From contig CBDCPI010000008.1 of the NCBI GenBank assembly GCA_965220245.1, forward strand, positions 310,001 to 374,000: a DNA stretch of 64,000 nt, in the 5' to 3' direction. The stretch comes from CBDCPI01 sp965220245. GTDB taxonomy: Bacteria > Chloroflexota > Dehalococcoidia > Lucifugimonadales > UBA3495. The notes beneath the pieces are model-generated. The model was not told where the DNA came from, searched no databases, and saw nothing but the letters and a program-made list of their open reading frames with translations. The position numbers and the translations under genes are program-made. Each line of letters opens with the position of its first letter. The stretch's first letter is position 1. Shown one piece after another: positions 1-11,416 of the stretch.

Positions 1-43
1 GCAGATCTGGAATGGCCTAGTCTTGGAATTCATCGGCCAGCAC

Positions 44-1279
44 TAGTAGTCCATCAGTGTTGTATTGATGGGTATAGGGACTTAAGTTTGATGCGGGCGT
101 CTGCGGTGGTGAACCGCCAGTCTACCCGCACCGTGTCCCGGTTGCGCTGACCTTGCCATGCTTCTATCTCCCGCCGAAGGGTGCTTTGGTCTGGAATGCG
201 GCGGTTCAGGCATTGGCGTGCCAGCACCCCGATTTCGATCTCGGCCATATTCAGCCAACTCCCATGCTTGGGCGTGTAGTGGATCTCCAACCGTTCGGCG
301 ATGCGTCGCGCTTCGGCGGGTTCAAACGCTTGGTACAGCGAGGCCGGATGATGGGTGTTCAGGTTGTCCATCACCAGCACTATCCGGTCCTTGTCAGCGT
401 AGTCCACGTCCACCAGTTGCTTGACCACCCACGCCCAATCGGCTTTCGTGCGCTGCTCCGTCACTTCCACCCGGCGCCATCCCTCCAACGGCGCGAACAG
501 CATGAACAGGTTGCTCACCCCGTTGCGTTCGTATTCATAATCAAAAGCGCCTGCCGCTCCAGGGCGGGGCGGGCGCGGCAGGCGCTTTTCCTTCACCTGC
601 TGTTTGCTGGTCTCGTCCAGGCACACCAGAACTTCGTTGTCCCTATATTGGCGATGGTAGACTTCCAGCACGTCCTCCATCGCGCACACGAACTCCGAAC
701 TGCCTTCCGGCGGGATGCACCAGCACTCTTTCAGCCAAGGCTTGAGTTCGTTTTTTTGAGCGTTTGGCGCACCGTTTCGGTGCTGATGCTCTCCACTATC
801 TCGCATTCGATCAGCCGGTCCGCCAACAATTTCAGCGTCCAACTTACCCGGCCCTCCGGCGGTTGGGAGCAGGCCAATGCAACCAGATGGGCCTCTCCCT
901 GACCGTCCAGCTTCTTCTGGCGGCGGTTAAGTTGCACTCTGCGTCCCAAGGCCGCTTCAACCCCCTCCTCCACGCAACGGCGGCGCACCCGTTCCACCGT
1001 CGCACCGCCAATCCGGAGGGACCGGGCAATTTCCTCGTCCTTCATGGCCCCGTCACCTTGGGCCTCATCACTCAGCAGCAAGATGCGGGCGTGGGTCTGC
1101 TTGTAGGCCGCCACCCGCCCCCGGGACACCAGCGCCAGTAGTTCCTCTTGCTCCTCCGCACTCAGTTTGACCCGGTATTTCTTCACCGACATCCCCTCCT
1201 CCCACGCCCCAATCCTCTTGGTCCTATGCCTGGTAGAATACACCCGGCCAGTCCTCAATTCAAAACTGTTAGGCTACTA
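44..1279 (-). mobile_element. IS630-family insertion sequence, copy a
   Basis: This 1236-bp element is bounded by TA dinucleotides. Its inverted ends are the related sequences TAGTAGTCCATCAG and TAGTAGCCTAACAG. It carries one two-frame transposase gene. Its length equals that of the two other copies (5551-6786 and 10181-11416), but its sequence is clearly diverged from theirs, so it is an older or separate insertion. TA target duplication is the rule for IS630/Tc1-mariner elements. Confidence 0.88.
54..1192 (-). CDS. IS630-family transposase, two overlapping frames
   Basis: DDE transposase moving copy a. The first frame (start MSVKKYRVKL, ending ...TLKKTNSSLG) holds the helix-turn-helix DNA-binding part. 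The second frame holds the catalytic part, with LVCLDET, VMDNLNTH and HYTPKHGSWLNMAEIE, the usual spacing of the DDE residues. The frames meet at a run of seven A (751-757 on the plus strand), where a -1 slip gives ...TLKKNELKPWLKE. IS630 elements commonly use programmed frameshifting, and both other copies keep the same A7, so I read this as a functional slippery site. The start was chosen at the ATG after a GGAGGGG ribosome-binding site rather than at an upstream non-ATG codon. Confidence 0.85.
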
Positions 1280-1427
1280 GGCCGCGAACGGGTCCGTATT
1301 GGGGTGTACTGAAACCTTTTTGTCCAGCTTGGTTGGCCTGAGTGCACGGTAGGTGGTACTGTCTTCGAGATGTGGCTGGGGCACGATTAACCCACTGACG
1401 ACTTCTGTCCAAATAACGGGGTCCACC
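1280..1427. other. Gap between IS copy a and the end of the interrupted operon
   Basis: This short stretch lies between the end of IS630 copy a and the reconstructed stop codon of the third operon gene. I see no convincing coding sequence or terminator hairpin in it. Confidence 0.4.
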
Positions 1428-1486
1428 TCAGCTATGGAGTACGCCCCGTCCTTGATATCTCAAAATGCGGTGTATTTCGCATCTTA

Positions 1487-2617
1487 GTTAACTGATGTTA
1501 CGCAGCCTTAAGGAGTTGGAGTTCATCGAAAGCATGGCGAATGGCCGTGAGATAGAGCCGGGCTCTCAAGGCAAAGTGGTTCATTCCATGCTTCAACCGG
1601 AGTCCTTCCAACCGGAAGGCCGCATAGATGGACATGAAACAGTGGTTGCTCTGAGTGCGCTCCGTCCGGGTAGGCGACTTGGCCAGGGCGGCATTGGACT
1701 TGAGCGTCTTATGAAAGGTCTCCACTTTCCACCGTTTCTGGCAGATCCCGCAGATGGTTGGTCCATCACAGTCCAGATCGCTTGAGGCCAGATACAATGT
1801 CCCGGTGCTGCCATCCTTGTTTGTAAAGACCTGGCGAACGAGTTGGACCGGAAAATCCAACCCCCTCAGCCAGCACTGCACCGCTTGGTGTTCCGGCAAC
1901 TCCAGCGAGTCTATGCGGGAGAAGTTGCCCTGAAGTTTCCCTTCATAGCTCAGTGCTGCCGTCCGGTTCGGCTTGAGTGCAACAACGAAATGCCGGTCCA
2001 GTTCCTGGCGTATGAAATCCAGGTTCTCCTTGGCGGCAAGCCAGCTGTCAGCCAGCACGTAGCGGTATTGCAACTGATTGCGCTGGCAGACTCGCAGCAT
2101 CCGGCGCATGAGTTCGTTCTTGGTGACCTCGCTCTTGCGCTTGAGCCTGCCGGTCTTCTCATCGTGGTACACCAGCGGCTTTCGGACCAGTTCGTAGGCC
2201 ACGGGAACCGCTGCATCCCCGGCGTAGTACACGCAGTTGAGCAGGTTGATCCCCTTGACGGAACGGTTCTTGCTATGGTCGAAATGCCAGCTAATCAGTT
2301 CGTTCTCGTCCGTATAGGGCTTTTCCTCGATGGTGTCATCGAAGATCAGCGCCCCGTCCGGGTCTTCGATGGCGCGCACCATTGGCTTGACCTGTTGCCA
2401 CAGGGTTTTGGAGTCATAGTCTGCCCTAGATAGAAAGCGCGTTACCTGGTCATGGCTGACCGCCCCTTCCACTGTGGATGACAACCCGTGTGGATGACAA
2501 CCCGGTGGCGGTGGTGGCGCCAAAGGAACTCAACAGGTAATCGGTGTACAGTTCTAACATCTGTTTATCCATGGCTCTAATCTACCATTTCCCTCAACCT
2601 GTGCGTAACATGAGTTA
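1487..2617 (-). mobile_element. DDE insertion sequence with CTTA target duplication
   Basis: The ends are imperfect inverted repeats around TAACTGATGTTACGCA and TAACTCATGTTACGCA. CTTA is duplicated directly outside (1483-1486 and 2618-2621). The element sits inside the third gene of the minus-strand operon, and the gene rejoins in frame when it is removed. The IS family is uncertain (IS4-superfamily-like transposase). Confidence 0.8.
1498..2572 (-). pseudogene. IS4-superfamily DDE transposase, broken by a 16-bp tandem duplication
   Basis: The natural start is the ATG at 2572 (MDKQMLELYTDYLLSSFG...), and the frame is conserved as far as ATTATGLSST. There the 16-bp unit at 2473-2488 is repeated exactly at 2489-2504, shifting the frame. 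The rest (VEGAVSHDQVTRFLS to AFDELQ) is intact, with the catalytic blocks LIFDDTIEEKPY, YRYVLADSWLA and RWKVETFHKTLKSNAALAKSP. Removing one repeat unit restores a single protein of about 350 residues. The copy is therefore probably inactive unless the duplication reverts. Confidence 0.82.
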
Positions 2618-3322
2618 CTTATTGTATACTCAATATCTTTGTCTACTTCAGCCCAAATGTCCAAGGCAAGTTGCACGTCGCTACCGACCAAGCTTGGGAG
2701 CACATGTTCTCGCCATGTCCCCAACTCAGGGCTGTTCCCATCTCGTTCGTTGGCTATTCTACATGCCAGCCGCATTTCCAAGGCTGACGGAAAGCCCCAC
2801 CACCATTGGTATGTTATCCCCTCTTCCGTTTGAGGGAGCCTGAACCCGAAGTCTCTCAATTTCGCAATGACGCACAAAGACGGAATCTTGACCTGCCCCG
2901 AGTTACGTAGCTTTAACCGTTCATTTGCCCAGCCTTCAATGAAATCCGTCCACCTTGATCCGTCCGTTCCAATACGATGGACGTAGAGCAAATCCGGTAG
3001 TCCATCACAACGCAGCAGGTTTTCGATGTTTCGCCTAGTCCAATCCGAAGCCCAAAAAGCATTCATTGCTTCCGAGCTGGCGGTCAATGGGTCTGATTGC
3101 CCAGGGTCAGTCAGTTCGCAAAACGAAAAGCCTGCCATCAGGCCGAGTCGGTTGCGAACGAGGCGCCCCACCATCTCCCGGCTCAGGTTATCGGGCAATA
3201 GGACAATTACCAAATTCTGGCCGACACCCCTTGCGATGGCGTCCAAGAACGTTTGAGCAGATGGAAGCGAGTAAGCTATTTCCTCTAAGTCCATCATTCA
3301 GTGCCTATCTACGCATTTGAAG

Positions 3323-4405
3323 GGCTTTGTTGCATGAATATTGGCAGCACATGAAATGTCCCGACACCCTTTGAATCGAGCTATGCTACTCGATAGCTAT
3401 CCGGCATTCCCAAGTGGGTCATCCGATTCAAAGCGGCACACTTTACCTTGGCTTCCACCTTCTGCTGCGGTAACTTCCTGGCCTGAAGATAGGAACCAAA
3501 GATGGTCTTGAACCGAAACATGGCAGTCTCGGCCAGGGAACGCCGATGATAGCCCGACTCTTGTTTCCACCGCTTACGTCCTACCTTCCGAATCCTTCTC
3601 AGGTTCTCGTCCCGCACCAGGGGCGGGGCGGCACAGTTCCCATGCTGCCAGATACGGGCATCCTTTCGAGGTGGAATTGCTACCCGCCTGACACCTCTGA
3701 CAGCGCAGCCCTCATATACCTTCCTTTTGTCGTAGGCCCCATCGCCACCCACCTGCTCCACTGACTCGGTGCTCTGGTCCAGAAGTTCGGGCACCGCTCC
3801 CGCATCGTCCAGGCTGGCCTCGCTCAGTACCACGGCCTGGATCTCCTGGGTTTCACTGTCCACGCTTAGATGGAGCTTCCTCCAGGTGCGCCGTTTGGTA
3901 TAGCCATGCTGACGCACCTTCCATTCTCCCTCCCCAAAGACTTTCAACCCGGTGCTGTCCAGTACCAGGTGCAAGGGCCCAGCAGCTTTCCTGAGCAAGG
4001 AAACCCCCAGGCGCTTGGCGCGCTTGCAGAGGGTGGTATAGTCCGGCACCGGCAAATCCCACTCCAGCAAGTGAAACACGGACCGGAGAAACCCTTCGGC
4101 AGCCCTCAGGGTCAAGTGGAAGACGCTGCGCACCATCAACAGACACTGGATTGCTCCATCGGAATACTGAAACTGCCCACCGCGCTTTCGGGGGCCGTCG
4201 GGCTTCCAGGCCCCAATATCCTCTTCGCTGGTCCATAGGGTTATTGAACCCCGCTGGACCAGGCTTTCGTTGTAGTCATGCCAGTTACGTATCCGATACT
4301 GGGATTTCCTGGTGGTGGTGCGTTTCTTGGGACGAGCTTTGGAGGCTTGCGGTGTTCGCTTCATGCCTCCAGCTTAACACTACCTCCCATTCATTCAACA
4401 AAGCC
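3323..4405 (-). mobile_element. IS5-family insertion sequence
   Basis: The inverted ends are GGCTTTGTTGCATGAAT on the left and GGCTTTGTTGAATGAAT on the right (one difference). The element encloses a single intact transposase gene. It has cut off the last few codons of the second operon gene. I could not define an unambiguous target duplication. Confidence 0.85.
3381..4364 (-). CDS. IS5-family transposase
   Basis: Intact DDE transposase of 327 residues. The N-terminal third carries the IS5-type region (QYSDGAIQCLLMVRSVFHLTLRAAEGF). The catalytic core shows LHLVLDSTGLKVFGEGEW (first Asp), VGGDGAYDKRKVY (second Asp) and HRRSLAETAMFRFKTIFG (Glu). The N-terminus is strongly basic (MKRTPQASKARPKKRTT). 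It is not frameshifted, so this is one of the few IS copies here whose transposase is readable in one frame. Confidence 0.9.
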   Translation of the reverse strand: MKRTPQASKARPKKRTTTRKSQYRIRNWHDYNESLVQRGSITLWTSEEDIGAWKPDGPRKRGGQFQYSDGAIQCLLMVRSVFHLTLRAAEGFLRSVFHLLEWDLPVPDYTTLCKRAKRLGVSLLRKAAGPLHLVLDSTGLKVFGEGEWKVRQHGYTKRRTWRKLHLSVDSETQEIQAVVLSEASLDDAGAVPELLDQSTESVEQVGGDGAYDKRKVYEGCAVRGVRRVAIPPRKDARIWQHGNCAAPPLVRDENLRRIRKVGRKRWKQESGYHRRSLAETAMFRFKTIFGSYLQARKLPQQKVEAKVKCAALNRMTHLGMPDSYRVA

Positions 4406-4798
4406 ATAAAGGACTATTCCGGCGTTTTGCCCACTCTGGGCCAGGCGTCGGATTGCAGTATTGTGCCTGAGCCGATCTGGACGAGCGTCTTCCCATAGGC
4501 AAAATACATGGAAAATTCCTTTGGCTAGGGAGCCAAACAACGGAGCCCCTTTGACTCCTTCGACTGCGCTCGGGTCCGACTCGAATGTAAAGTGAACCCA
4601 CCCGTTGTTATTTCCTTCGTCATGGCGGGTAAACTGGTGCTCGTTTTCATATGGCAACCCAAGAAAGCGCAGGATGGTGCCTACACGATTCTTCGACGTG
4701 GGTCCGGTTCGGTCACGAGGTCTCTCTTTCCTTAGTTCGATCCAAGACTCGACTGCTTGCAGGGTCTCTTTAGATTGGGGGTTCTCCGTAACCACCAT
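4406..4798 (-). pseudogene. Second gene of the interrupted operon, unknown function, 3' end cut by IS5
   Basis: About 135 residues start MVVTENPQSKETLQAVESW. Central blocks are RVGTILRFLGLPYENEHQF and GAPLFGSLAKGIFHVFCLW. No signal peptide or membrane segment is seen, and I do not recognise the family. The ATG lies a few bases after the stop of the large gene at 4804, which supports co-transcription. The IS5 element removes the natural C-terminus. Across the element the frame would end within about ten codons, almost at the start of the third gene, so little protein is lost. Confidence 0.6.
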
Positions 4799-5550
4799 GA
4801 CGGCTACCGCACTCCTGCCTTAAGTTCTTGGGCCAGATTGTTCAAACCATTGCTGTCCTGAGCGTGAATCTTCGGGTTGCCTATCTTTTCATAGAATTGC
4901 AAGAATTCCTCCAAGGGGAGGAGTTCGGCACCTTCCCGGGTAGTTCGGCCAACTGAAACTTCTTCCCCTGAATGGTGATTCCTGAGCCGGCTAACGCATT
5001 CTTCCACGACCCTGATGTCCAAGGAATCTGTGCTACTTGCCTTCTCAAAGGTGGAACTGACCTCCTTCAAGAAATCCCCATTCAAGTCGAGATCTCCTTC
5101 TGACTCTTGCATCAGAGATTGCCACTCTTCCAAGAGTTCTTGCCGCCGCTGCATTCGCTCCACTTGTAGTTCGTTCTTGATTGCCTCAAGAGCATCATAT
5201 ACAGGCCTGAAGTTGAGGACTGCCTCTACGTCCAAGTCTCCCAAAGTGTTCTGGAGTTTATTCCACTGGGATCCTTCAAATTCGATTACTCCATCTTTCT
5301 CAGCCTGGTCAACAGCAGCCTGAGTCAGTTCAATAGCTGCTCTGAGTGTATTCTTCTCGGTAGTAAGCTCCGCCATGTACCTGTTCTTGTTGTGGTCCAA
5401 TGACTCCTTGGGCATTCCCGACATCAAGAGGCCGGAAAATCGGAAATCCCGGTGATCCATACGGCTCTGTAGTGCGGCTTCCAAAGAAACGCTTCCTTGG
5501 CGCAAGCCTGCTATGGCCCTAGCCAAATCCACCAAAGAGTCCTCTGACGC

Positions 5551-6786
5551 TAGTAGTCCAACATCTTTGAATTGAGTACTGAGCAAGTGTATTCTACCAA
5601 GCATAGGGCGAAGAGGATTGGGGCGTGGGAGGAGGGGATGGCGATGAAGAGATACCGGGTCAAGCTGAGCGCGGAGGAGCGGCAGGAACTGAAGGCATTG
5701 GTGTCCCGTGGCCGGGTGGCGGCTTACCAGCAGACCCACGGGCGTATCCTGCTGCTGAGTGATGAGTCCCATGCGGACGGGGGCATGAAGGATGAAGACA
5801 TTGCCCGGGTTCTCCAGATTGGCCGTGCGACGGTGGAACGGGTGCGCCGCCGTTGCGTGGAAGAGGGTCTGGAGCGGGCCTTGGGGCGCAAGGAGCAACT
5901 GAACCGGAGGCAGAAGCGGTTGGACGGTCAAGGAGAAGCCCACCTGATTGCCTTGGCCTGCGCTGAACCGCCAGAGGGCCGGGCCAGTTGGACGCTGAAA
6001 CTGTTGGCCGACCGACTGGTCGAATGCGAGATAGTGGAGAGCATCAGCCCTGAAACAGTGCGCCAGACGCTCAAAAAAACGAACTCAAGCCTTGGCTGAA
6101 AGAGTGCTGGTGCATCCCGCCGCAAGGCAGCGCCGAGTTCGTCTGTGCGATGGAAGACGTGCTGGAAGTCTATCAGCGCCAGTATGCGGACAACGAAGTT
6201 CTGGTCTGTCTGGACGAGACCAGCAAGCAACAGGTGAAAGAGACGCGCCGGCCGCGGCCGGCCCAGCCTGGGGCGCTGGGCTCCTACGATTACGAATACG
6301 AGCGCAACGGGGTGAGCAACCTGTTCATGTTGTTCGCTCCGCTGGAAGGGTGGCGCCGGGTGGAAGTGACGGACCGGCGCACCAAAGCCGATTGGGCCCG
6401 GGTGGTCAAGCAACTGGTGGACGAGGACTACCCGCACAAGGACCGTATTGTGCTGGTGATGGACAACTTGAACACCCACCACCCGTCCTCGCTGTACGAG
6501 GAATTTGAACCTGCCGAAGCACGGCGCATCGCCGAACGGTTGGAGGTCCACTACACTCCCAAGCATGGCAGTTGGCTGGATATGGCCGAGATTGAAATCG
6601 GGGTGCTGGCCCGCCAATGCCTGGACCGCCGTATTCCCGATCAAAGCGCTCTGCGGCGGGAGGTGGGAGCGTGGCAGCAACGGCGCAACCGGGACGGCAT
6701 ACGAGTGGACTGGCGCTTTACCACCGAGGATGCGCGCATCAAACTGAAGTCCCTTTACCCATCAATCCAACACTGATGGACCACTA
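5551..6786 (+). mobile_element. IS630-family insertion sequence, copy b
   Basis: This 1236-bp element is bounded by TA, with ends TAGTAGTCCAACATC and (reverse complement) TAGTGGTCCATCAGTG. It is nearly identical to copy c (10181-11416), so the two reflect recent transposition. It is inserted in the C-terminal third of the large cadherin-like gene, in the opposite orientation. Confidence 0.93.
5638..6776 (+). CDS. IS630-family transposase, two overlapping frames (copy b)
   Basis: The first frame runs from MAMKRYRVKLSAEERQELK (ATG 5638, preceded by GGAGGAGGGG) to a stop after NSSLG. The second frame carries the DDE domain (LVCLDETSKQQ, VMDNLNTHHPSSLYEEF, HYTPKHGSWLDMAEIE) to 6776. They overlap at an A7 run (6073-6079) where -1 slippage would produce one fusion of about 380 residues. 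Both frames are otherwise intact, so the copy is probably active. Confidence 0.9.
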
Positions 6787-7235
6787 GTAGGCCCGCATCA
6801 TCAATCTCAATAAACGGCACCCAAAGTAGCCATCTCGAAATGGCCGTTTCTAGTTGCTCAAATTCACCAGTTGAGTTCGCCGTCGACCTTCCAAGCGAAT
6901 TGATTAACTCGAGGCCACTAACGATTGGTAGCGGTTCCTCAGGTGATTCGTGCTGGAAGTCGACGTTCAGGTAGTCAGCCAACTGCCGCAGCGAGCGCGT
7001 CGCACATTTTGCAGCAGCGGCAAGGCCTTGTGGGGTCCCTTCGGACCCCAATTCGCGCAATGCTTCAAACACTGTAGGGCACTCAGCTTGGATCTGGGAC
7101 CGCAGGATTGAAACCTGTTTTGTAGCCGTCTATCTAACCTTCCTGGTCGCGTCGAAGCTTCACGGGATACAAGGTTGCACCAAGTCGTTGCCCGGTCCTT
7201 AGCCTCTTCAATTCTCTTTATAAGCCAATCCCTAG

Positions 7236-8693
7236 TATTACAACGACGGTTCAAGGAGGGACGTGTGGGGAGGCACGAAGGGCGGCTCGACGCTTGGCAT
7301 GGGAGTGTCTGGCCCGCTCGTTGCATTCTTGCGTCTCCTCCAGCCACCGCAGCAGTTCAGCCGGCCCGAACCGTTCCCGGGGCAGCATCTCCCGCACCAC
7401 CCGGTAGACCTGCGGTCTCGTGATCCGGGGCATCTTTTCCCCCCCAAGCCTGTTGCAGGCTCAGGAGAAACGCTCCGCCCAGCAGGCACAGGGCGACGTG
7501 ATGATGCCATCCCGCCCAGGTGCGGGTCTCGTACTCGTCCAGCCCCACGTTGCTCTTTTCCGTCTCGAACTCCGTTTCTATGCGCCACCGGGAGCCACCC
7601 ACGTATGCCAGGGTCTCCAGGGGAGTATCCTCCGGATCGTTGGACAGGTAGTAGCGGGGCTCGCTGCCGTCCAGGTTCCGGCGGTAAATGGCCCAGTGGA
7701 TTTCGCCAGGCTTCCGCCTGCTGGTTGGACGCACCCTCTGAGCGCTGAACAGGTAGCTGCGGGGACCCTGGCTTCCCTCGGCCACCGTAATCTCACGCCA
7801 GGCCTCCTCCGGCAATTCATCGCTGCGCTGCTCCATGGTCCGGCGCTGACCGTCTCGCAACTTGGGTTTGCGGGGACGCCCGAATCCCTGATGCTCCGGC
7901 CTGGTCCAGGCTGGCTCCAGCGGCCAGACCGTGGTGCCGCCGGGAACGTCCAGCACGTAGCGCATCCCCAGCGCCGCCAGTCCCTCACGGAAGGACGGCG
8001 ACATCCCGAAGGCGTCGTCCCCCGCAACCCATCCGGCCCTCAGATGTCCCCGCTCCAAGGCCCGCTCCACCATCTTCAGCGCCAATTGGGTCTTCGACTG
8101 GTAGCCCTGCCTCTCCTCCGGAACCCCCGCCGCCTCACACCGGTCTTGGTCCGAGGTCCAGCTCTCCGGCAGATAAAGCCGTTTGTCCACCAGGGCCCGT
8201 CCCAGCGGGCTGACGTAGGCGAGGAACATTCCGGCCTGGCAGCTGGCCACCTTGCCCAGCCTCCCGCAATACTGACGGGCCACTCCCACGGACTTCCTGC
8301 CCTGCTTCGGGAAGTCGCTGCCGTCCAGCACCCACACCGCATCCGGATGTCCCAGCCGGGGTCCCAAGTACTCTTGAAGGCGTCCTATGACTGTGTCGTC
8401 ATCCCAGGGGGATTCAGCGAGAAACCGCTGCATCACCCTGGCTGACGCCGGAACCGTCTCCGACAGATTCTCGGCGTTGCGCCGCTCCCCGGACTGTACC
8501 AGGAGAGCCTGGAGGTAATGGCGGCTGTGGTCCCGCGCTTCCCTGCGGCCAAACAGCGGAGCGAAGTAAGCGTGAAAATCCTGAAAGGTCCCGTACACCT
8601 GCTCGAAAACCGCAGCATCCACTTCCCTGCCTCACTTGCCCAAGCCTTCCCCAACTACCCCGTCATCCTATCATCCCAACCGTCGTTGTAATA
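7236..8693 (-). mobile_element. IS701-family insertion sequence
   Basis: This 1458-bp element has perfect 16-bp terminal inverted repeats (TATTACAACGACGGTT). It is flanked by the duplicated target CTAG (7232-7235 and 8694-8697). IS701 elements prefer YTAR targets, which CTAG satisfies. It is inserted in the large cadherin-like gene, which rejoins in frame without it. Confidence 0.93.
7251..8622 (-). CDS. IS701-family transposase, frame change at a G7 run near the end
   Basis: DDE transposase starting MDAAVFEQVYGTFQDF. The core shows VWVLDGSDFPKQGRKSVGVARQ (first Asp, typical IS701/SRSO17 block), GWVAGDDAFG (second Asp) and WRIETEFETEKSNVGLDEYE (Glu). At the seven-G run (plus strand C7 at 7439-7445) the frame changes. 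In the first frame the protein ends with an unrelated tail at 7357. In the next frame a conserved-looking end (MPRITRPQVYRVVREMLPRE) continues to 7251. This could be programmed frameshifting, as in the IS630 copies, or a mutation. Confidence 0.8.
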
Positions 8694-10180
8694 CTAGCAT
8701 TGCCAACGATATCTCCTTGTCTGGAAGGCCGACCTCCTATTAAGTTCTCTGCCTGGTTGATAACTTCGGCGTACCGATCCCGATTGAGACCATCGATGTA
8801 GCTCTGCACTGTGTTGACCTGGTCCCTCATGTCTTGCGAAAAAGGCGTCAACATTTGGTAAAGAACACCTTCTCCGCAAAGGTATTGCCATGCTCTTACA
8901 GCCCTGGAAAAATTGGTCTGATATTTAGGGGCTTCCTCCAACCACTTTCGAGCCTCTGCGCTTGCCTCCACAATCAAGCCTTGGAGCCGCTGCAGACCCT
9001 CATCGCCAGTGATGTGCTCCGGGCGTAGGGAATTCCCTGCGGCGGCGAACACTCTAATCGGAGATACGATTGATTCGATAGCTGGCAGGCAACGAGGGGA
9101 GGAAAGCCACGCGAGAAGATTCGTTTCGGGAGCTATTAGTGTTGGCAAGAGGCCTGCAGACAGCCGAAGCAAAGTTTGTGCGTCGTCGTCGTCAATGGCT
9201 TCGAATTCGCCTACTATGTCAAATAAGTCCCCCACGTACGTATCAGAATCTGAGGAGAGCCAGCGCCCTCCTTGCAAAGCTTTCAACACTTGAGGTGGGA
9301 CGGGCGGATTCGACCCCTGAGCGATCATTGACCTCGCGACCCAGTAGGCTCCTGCCAAGTCGTCCTGCGCTACGAGATCCCAAAGGATCGACGGGACATC
9401 ATGGACAGGGTGTCGCTTGGCGAAAACCGTGTAAGTTCGCGTCGTTTCGTTGTCTTCCGCCGTAACCATAACGTGCAAGGCTAAGTTGTCCTTCCCTAGA
9501 GCATCCCCGGCAATTACAAAGCTACCATCATCGGACAATGAGCTATCGACTGTCGTACCGTCAGACAGAACAGCGGCCAAAACAACAGTAGCCTCTGCAT
9601 GGGCAGTTTCAGGGACAATGGTCAAACTGTCCAACTCTTCAGGCAAGTCTACGTTAATTTGGTTATCTCCCGGAGGAAATTCCAAGGGCGTTTCTTGCAG
9701 GTGCAGCCTCTCAAGGCTGGCATTGCTGCTTCGGGTGGGGGCCACCAAACTGTTCGGTGCCCGAGTTACGGCCAACTTGTAGGTTTCGCTGTATACGGGA
9801 TCTTCAACGACAATGTTGATGGAGATGACAGTCTGGCCGACAACGAGATTCGAGACAACGAACGTTCCGTGGTCGGATTCCAATTCTTCGATAATTTCGC
9901 CATTTGGTGTTAGAACGGCTACCTCGAAGGTGACGTCCACATGATCTGACTCTGGTGTAATGGCTAGCGATTCTACCGCATTGTTCAAATTTATCGTGTA
10001 GTTCGTCTGCGTTGGGCTAAAGTCCAAAGTCCCTACGGATAGCCCAATTGTGGACAGGCGCTCAGTGTTGTTGGGTTCCTGTTCCGCGATACGAACCTGG
10101 TGATCCGGTGTCGACTCAACTGGGTCTTGAAATACAGCATCCGCTGTCGTCAGCGCCTTATCCAATTCTGATTTGAGATC

Positions 10181-11416
10181 TAGTAGTCCAACATCTTTGA
10201 ATTGAGTACTGAGCAAGTGTATTCTACCAAGCATAGGGCGAAGAGGATTGGGGCGTGGGAGGAGGGGATGGCGATGAAGAGATACCGGGTCAAGCTGAGC
10301 GCGGAGGAGCGGCAGGAACTGAAGGCATTGGTGTCCCGTGGCCGGGTGGCGGCTTACCAGCAGACCCACGGGCGTATCCTGCTGCTGAGTGATGAGTCCC
10401 ATGCGGACGGGGGCATGAAGGATGAAGACATTGCCCGGGTTCTCCAGATTGGCCGTGCGACGGTGGAACGGGTGCGCCGCCGTTGCGTGGAAGAGGGTCT
10501 GGAGCGGGCCTTGGGGCGCAAGGAGCAACTGAACCGGAGGCAGAAGCGGTTGGACGGTCAAGGAGAAGCCCACCTGATTGCCTTGGCCTGCGCTGAACCG
10601 CCAGAGGGCCGGGCCAGTTGGACGCTGAAACTGTTGGCCGACCGACTGGTCGAATGCGAGATAGTGGAGAGCATCAGCCCTGAAACAGTGCGCCAGACGC
10701 TCAAAAAAACGAACTCAAGCCTTGGCTGAAAGAGTGCTGGTGCATCCCGCCGCAAGGCAGCGCCGAGTTCGTCTGTGCGATGGAAGACGTGCTGGAAGTC
10801 TATCAGCGCCAGTATGCGGACAACGAAGTTCTGGTCTGCCTGGACGAGACCAGCAAACAGCAGGTGAAAGAGACGCGCCGGCCGCGTCCGACCCAGCCTG
10901 GGGCGCTGGGCTCCTACGATTACGAATACGAGCGCAACGGGGTGAGCAACCTGTTCATGTTGTTCGCTCCGCTGGAAGGGTGGCGCCGGGTGGAAGTGAC
11001 GGACCGGCGCACCAAAGCCGATTGGGCCCGGGTGGTCAAGCAACTGGTGGACGAGGACTACCCGCACAAGGACCGTATTGTGCTGGTGATGGACAACTTG
11101 AACACCCACCACCCGTCCTCGCTGTACGAGGAATTTGAACCTGCCGAAGCACGGCGCATCGCCGAACGGTTGGAGGTCCACTACACTCCCAAGCATGGCA
11201 GTTGGCTGGATATGGCCGAGATTGAAATCGGGGTGCTGGCCCGCCAATGCCTGGACCGCCGTATTCCCGATCAAAGCGCTCTGCGGCGGGAGGTGGGAGC
11301 GTGGCAGCAACGGCGCAACCGGGACGGCATACGAGTGGACTGGCGCTTTACCACCGAGGATGCGCGCATCAAACTGAAGTCCCTTTACCCATCAATCCAA
11401 CACTGATGGACCACTA
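10181..11416 (+). mobile_element. IS630-family insertion sequence, copy c
   Basis: This 1236-bp TA-bounded element is nearly identical to copy b; the few differences include GCC/ACC at the Ala/Thr before QPGALG. Its right-hand TA (11415-11416) is also the end of a different IS630 element, so one inserted exactly at the border of the other within the cadherin-like gene. Confidence 0.93.
10268..11406 (+). CDS. IS630-family transposase, two overlapping frames (copy c)
   Basis: The architecture matches copy b: an N-terminal helix-turn-helix frame from ATG 10268, an A7 slippery run at 10703-10709, then the DDE frame to 11406. All catalytic blocks are preserved (LVCLDET, VMDNLNTHH, HGSWLDMAEIE). 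Near identity with copy b, including the A7 run, supports a functional frameshift rather than decay. Confidence 0.9.

Larger units (their letters stand above)
1428..3297 (-). pseudogene. Third gene of the interrupted minus-strand operon, unknown function
   Basis: The reading frame runs from 3297 to 2618 and is cut by the DDE element at 1487-2617. Removing the element and one copy of its CTTA target joins ...DIEYTI to RCEIHRILRYQGRGVLHS and a stop at 1428, giving about 244 residues. The protein is soluble, with no membrane segment. It has a hydrophobic beta-strand followed by LLPDNLS near residue 35 and a conserved-looking WWWGFPSALEMRLACRIA near residue 175. I do not recognise the family. The start lies next to the probable end of the preceding gene, so the two were probably translationally coupled. 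It is likely part of one system with the two genes upstream. Confidence 0.6.

Noticed and set aside
153..902. Long plus-strand frame opposite IS630 copy a
   Set aside because: Shadow of the transposase; it shows arginine/histidine-rich composition without motifs, and the same shadow occurs in copies b and c.
4804..5943. A single 379-residue minus-strand protein starting MGFSLTVQPLLPPVQ
   Set aside because: The first part is antisense to the IS630 copy b transposase. Only the part below 5551 belongs to the cadherin-like gene.
8663..10573. A 636-residue minus-strand protein with the same MGFSLTVQPLL start
   Set aside because: The N-terminal part is antisense to IS630 copy c and the last residues come from the IS701 end. 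The true gene continues upstream at 12654.
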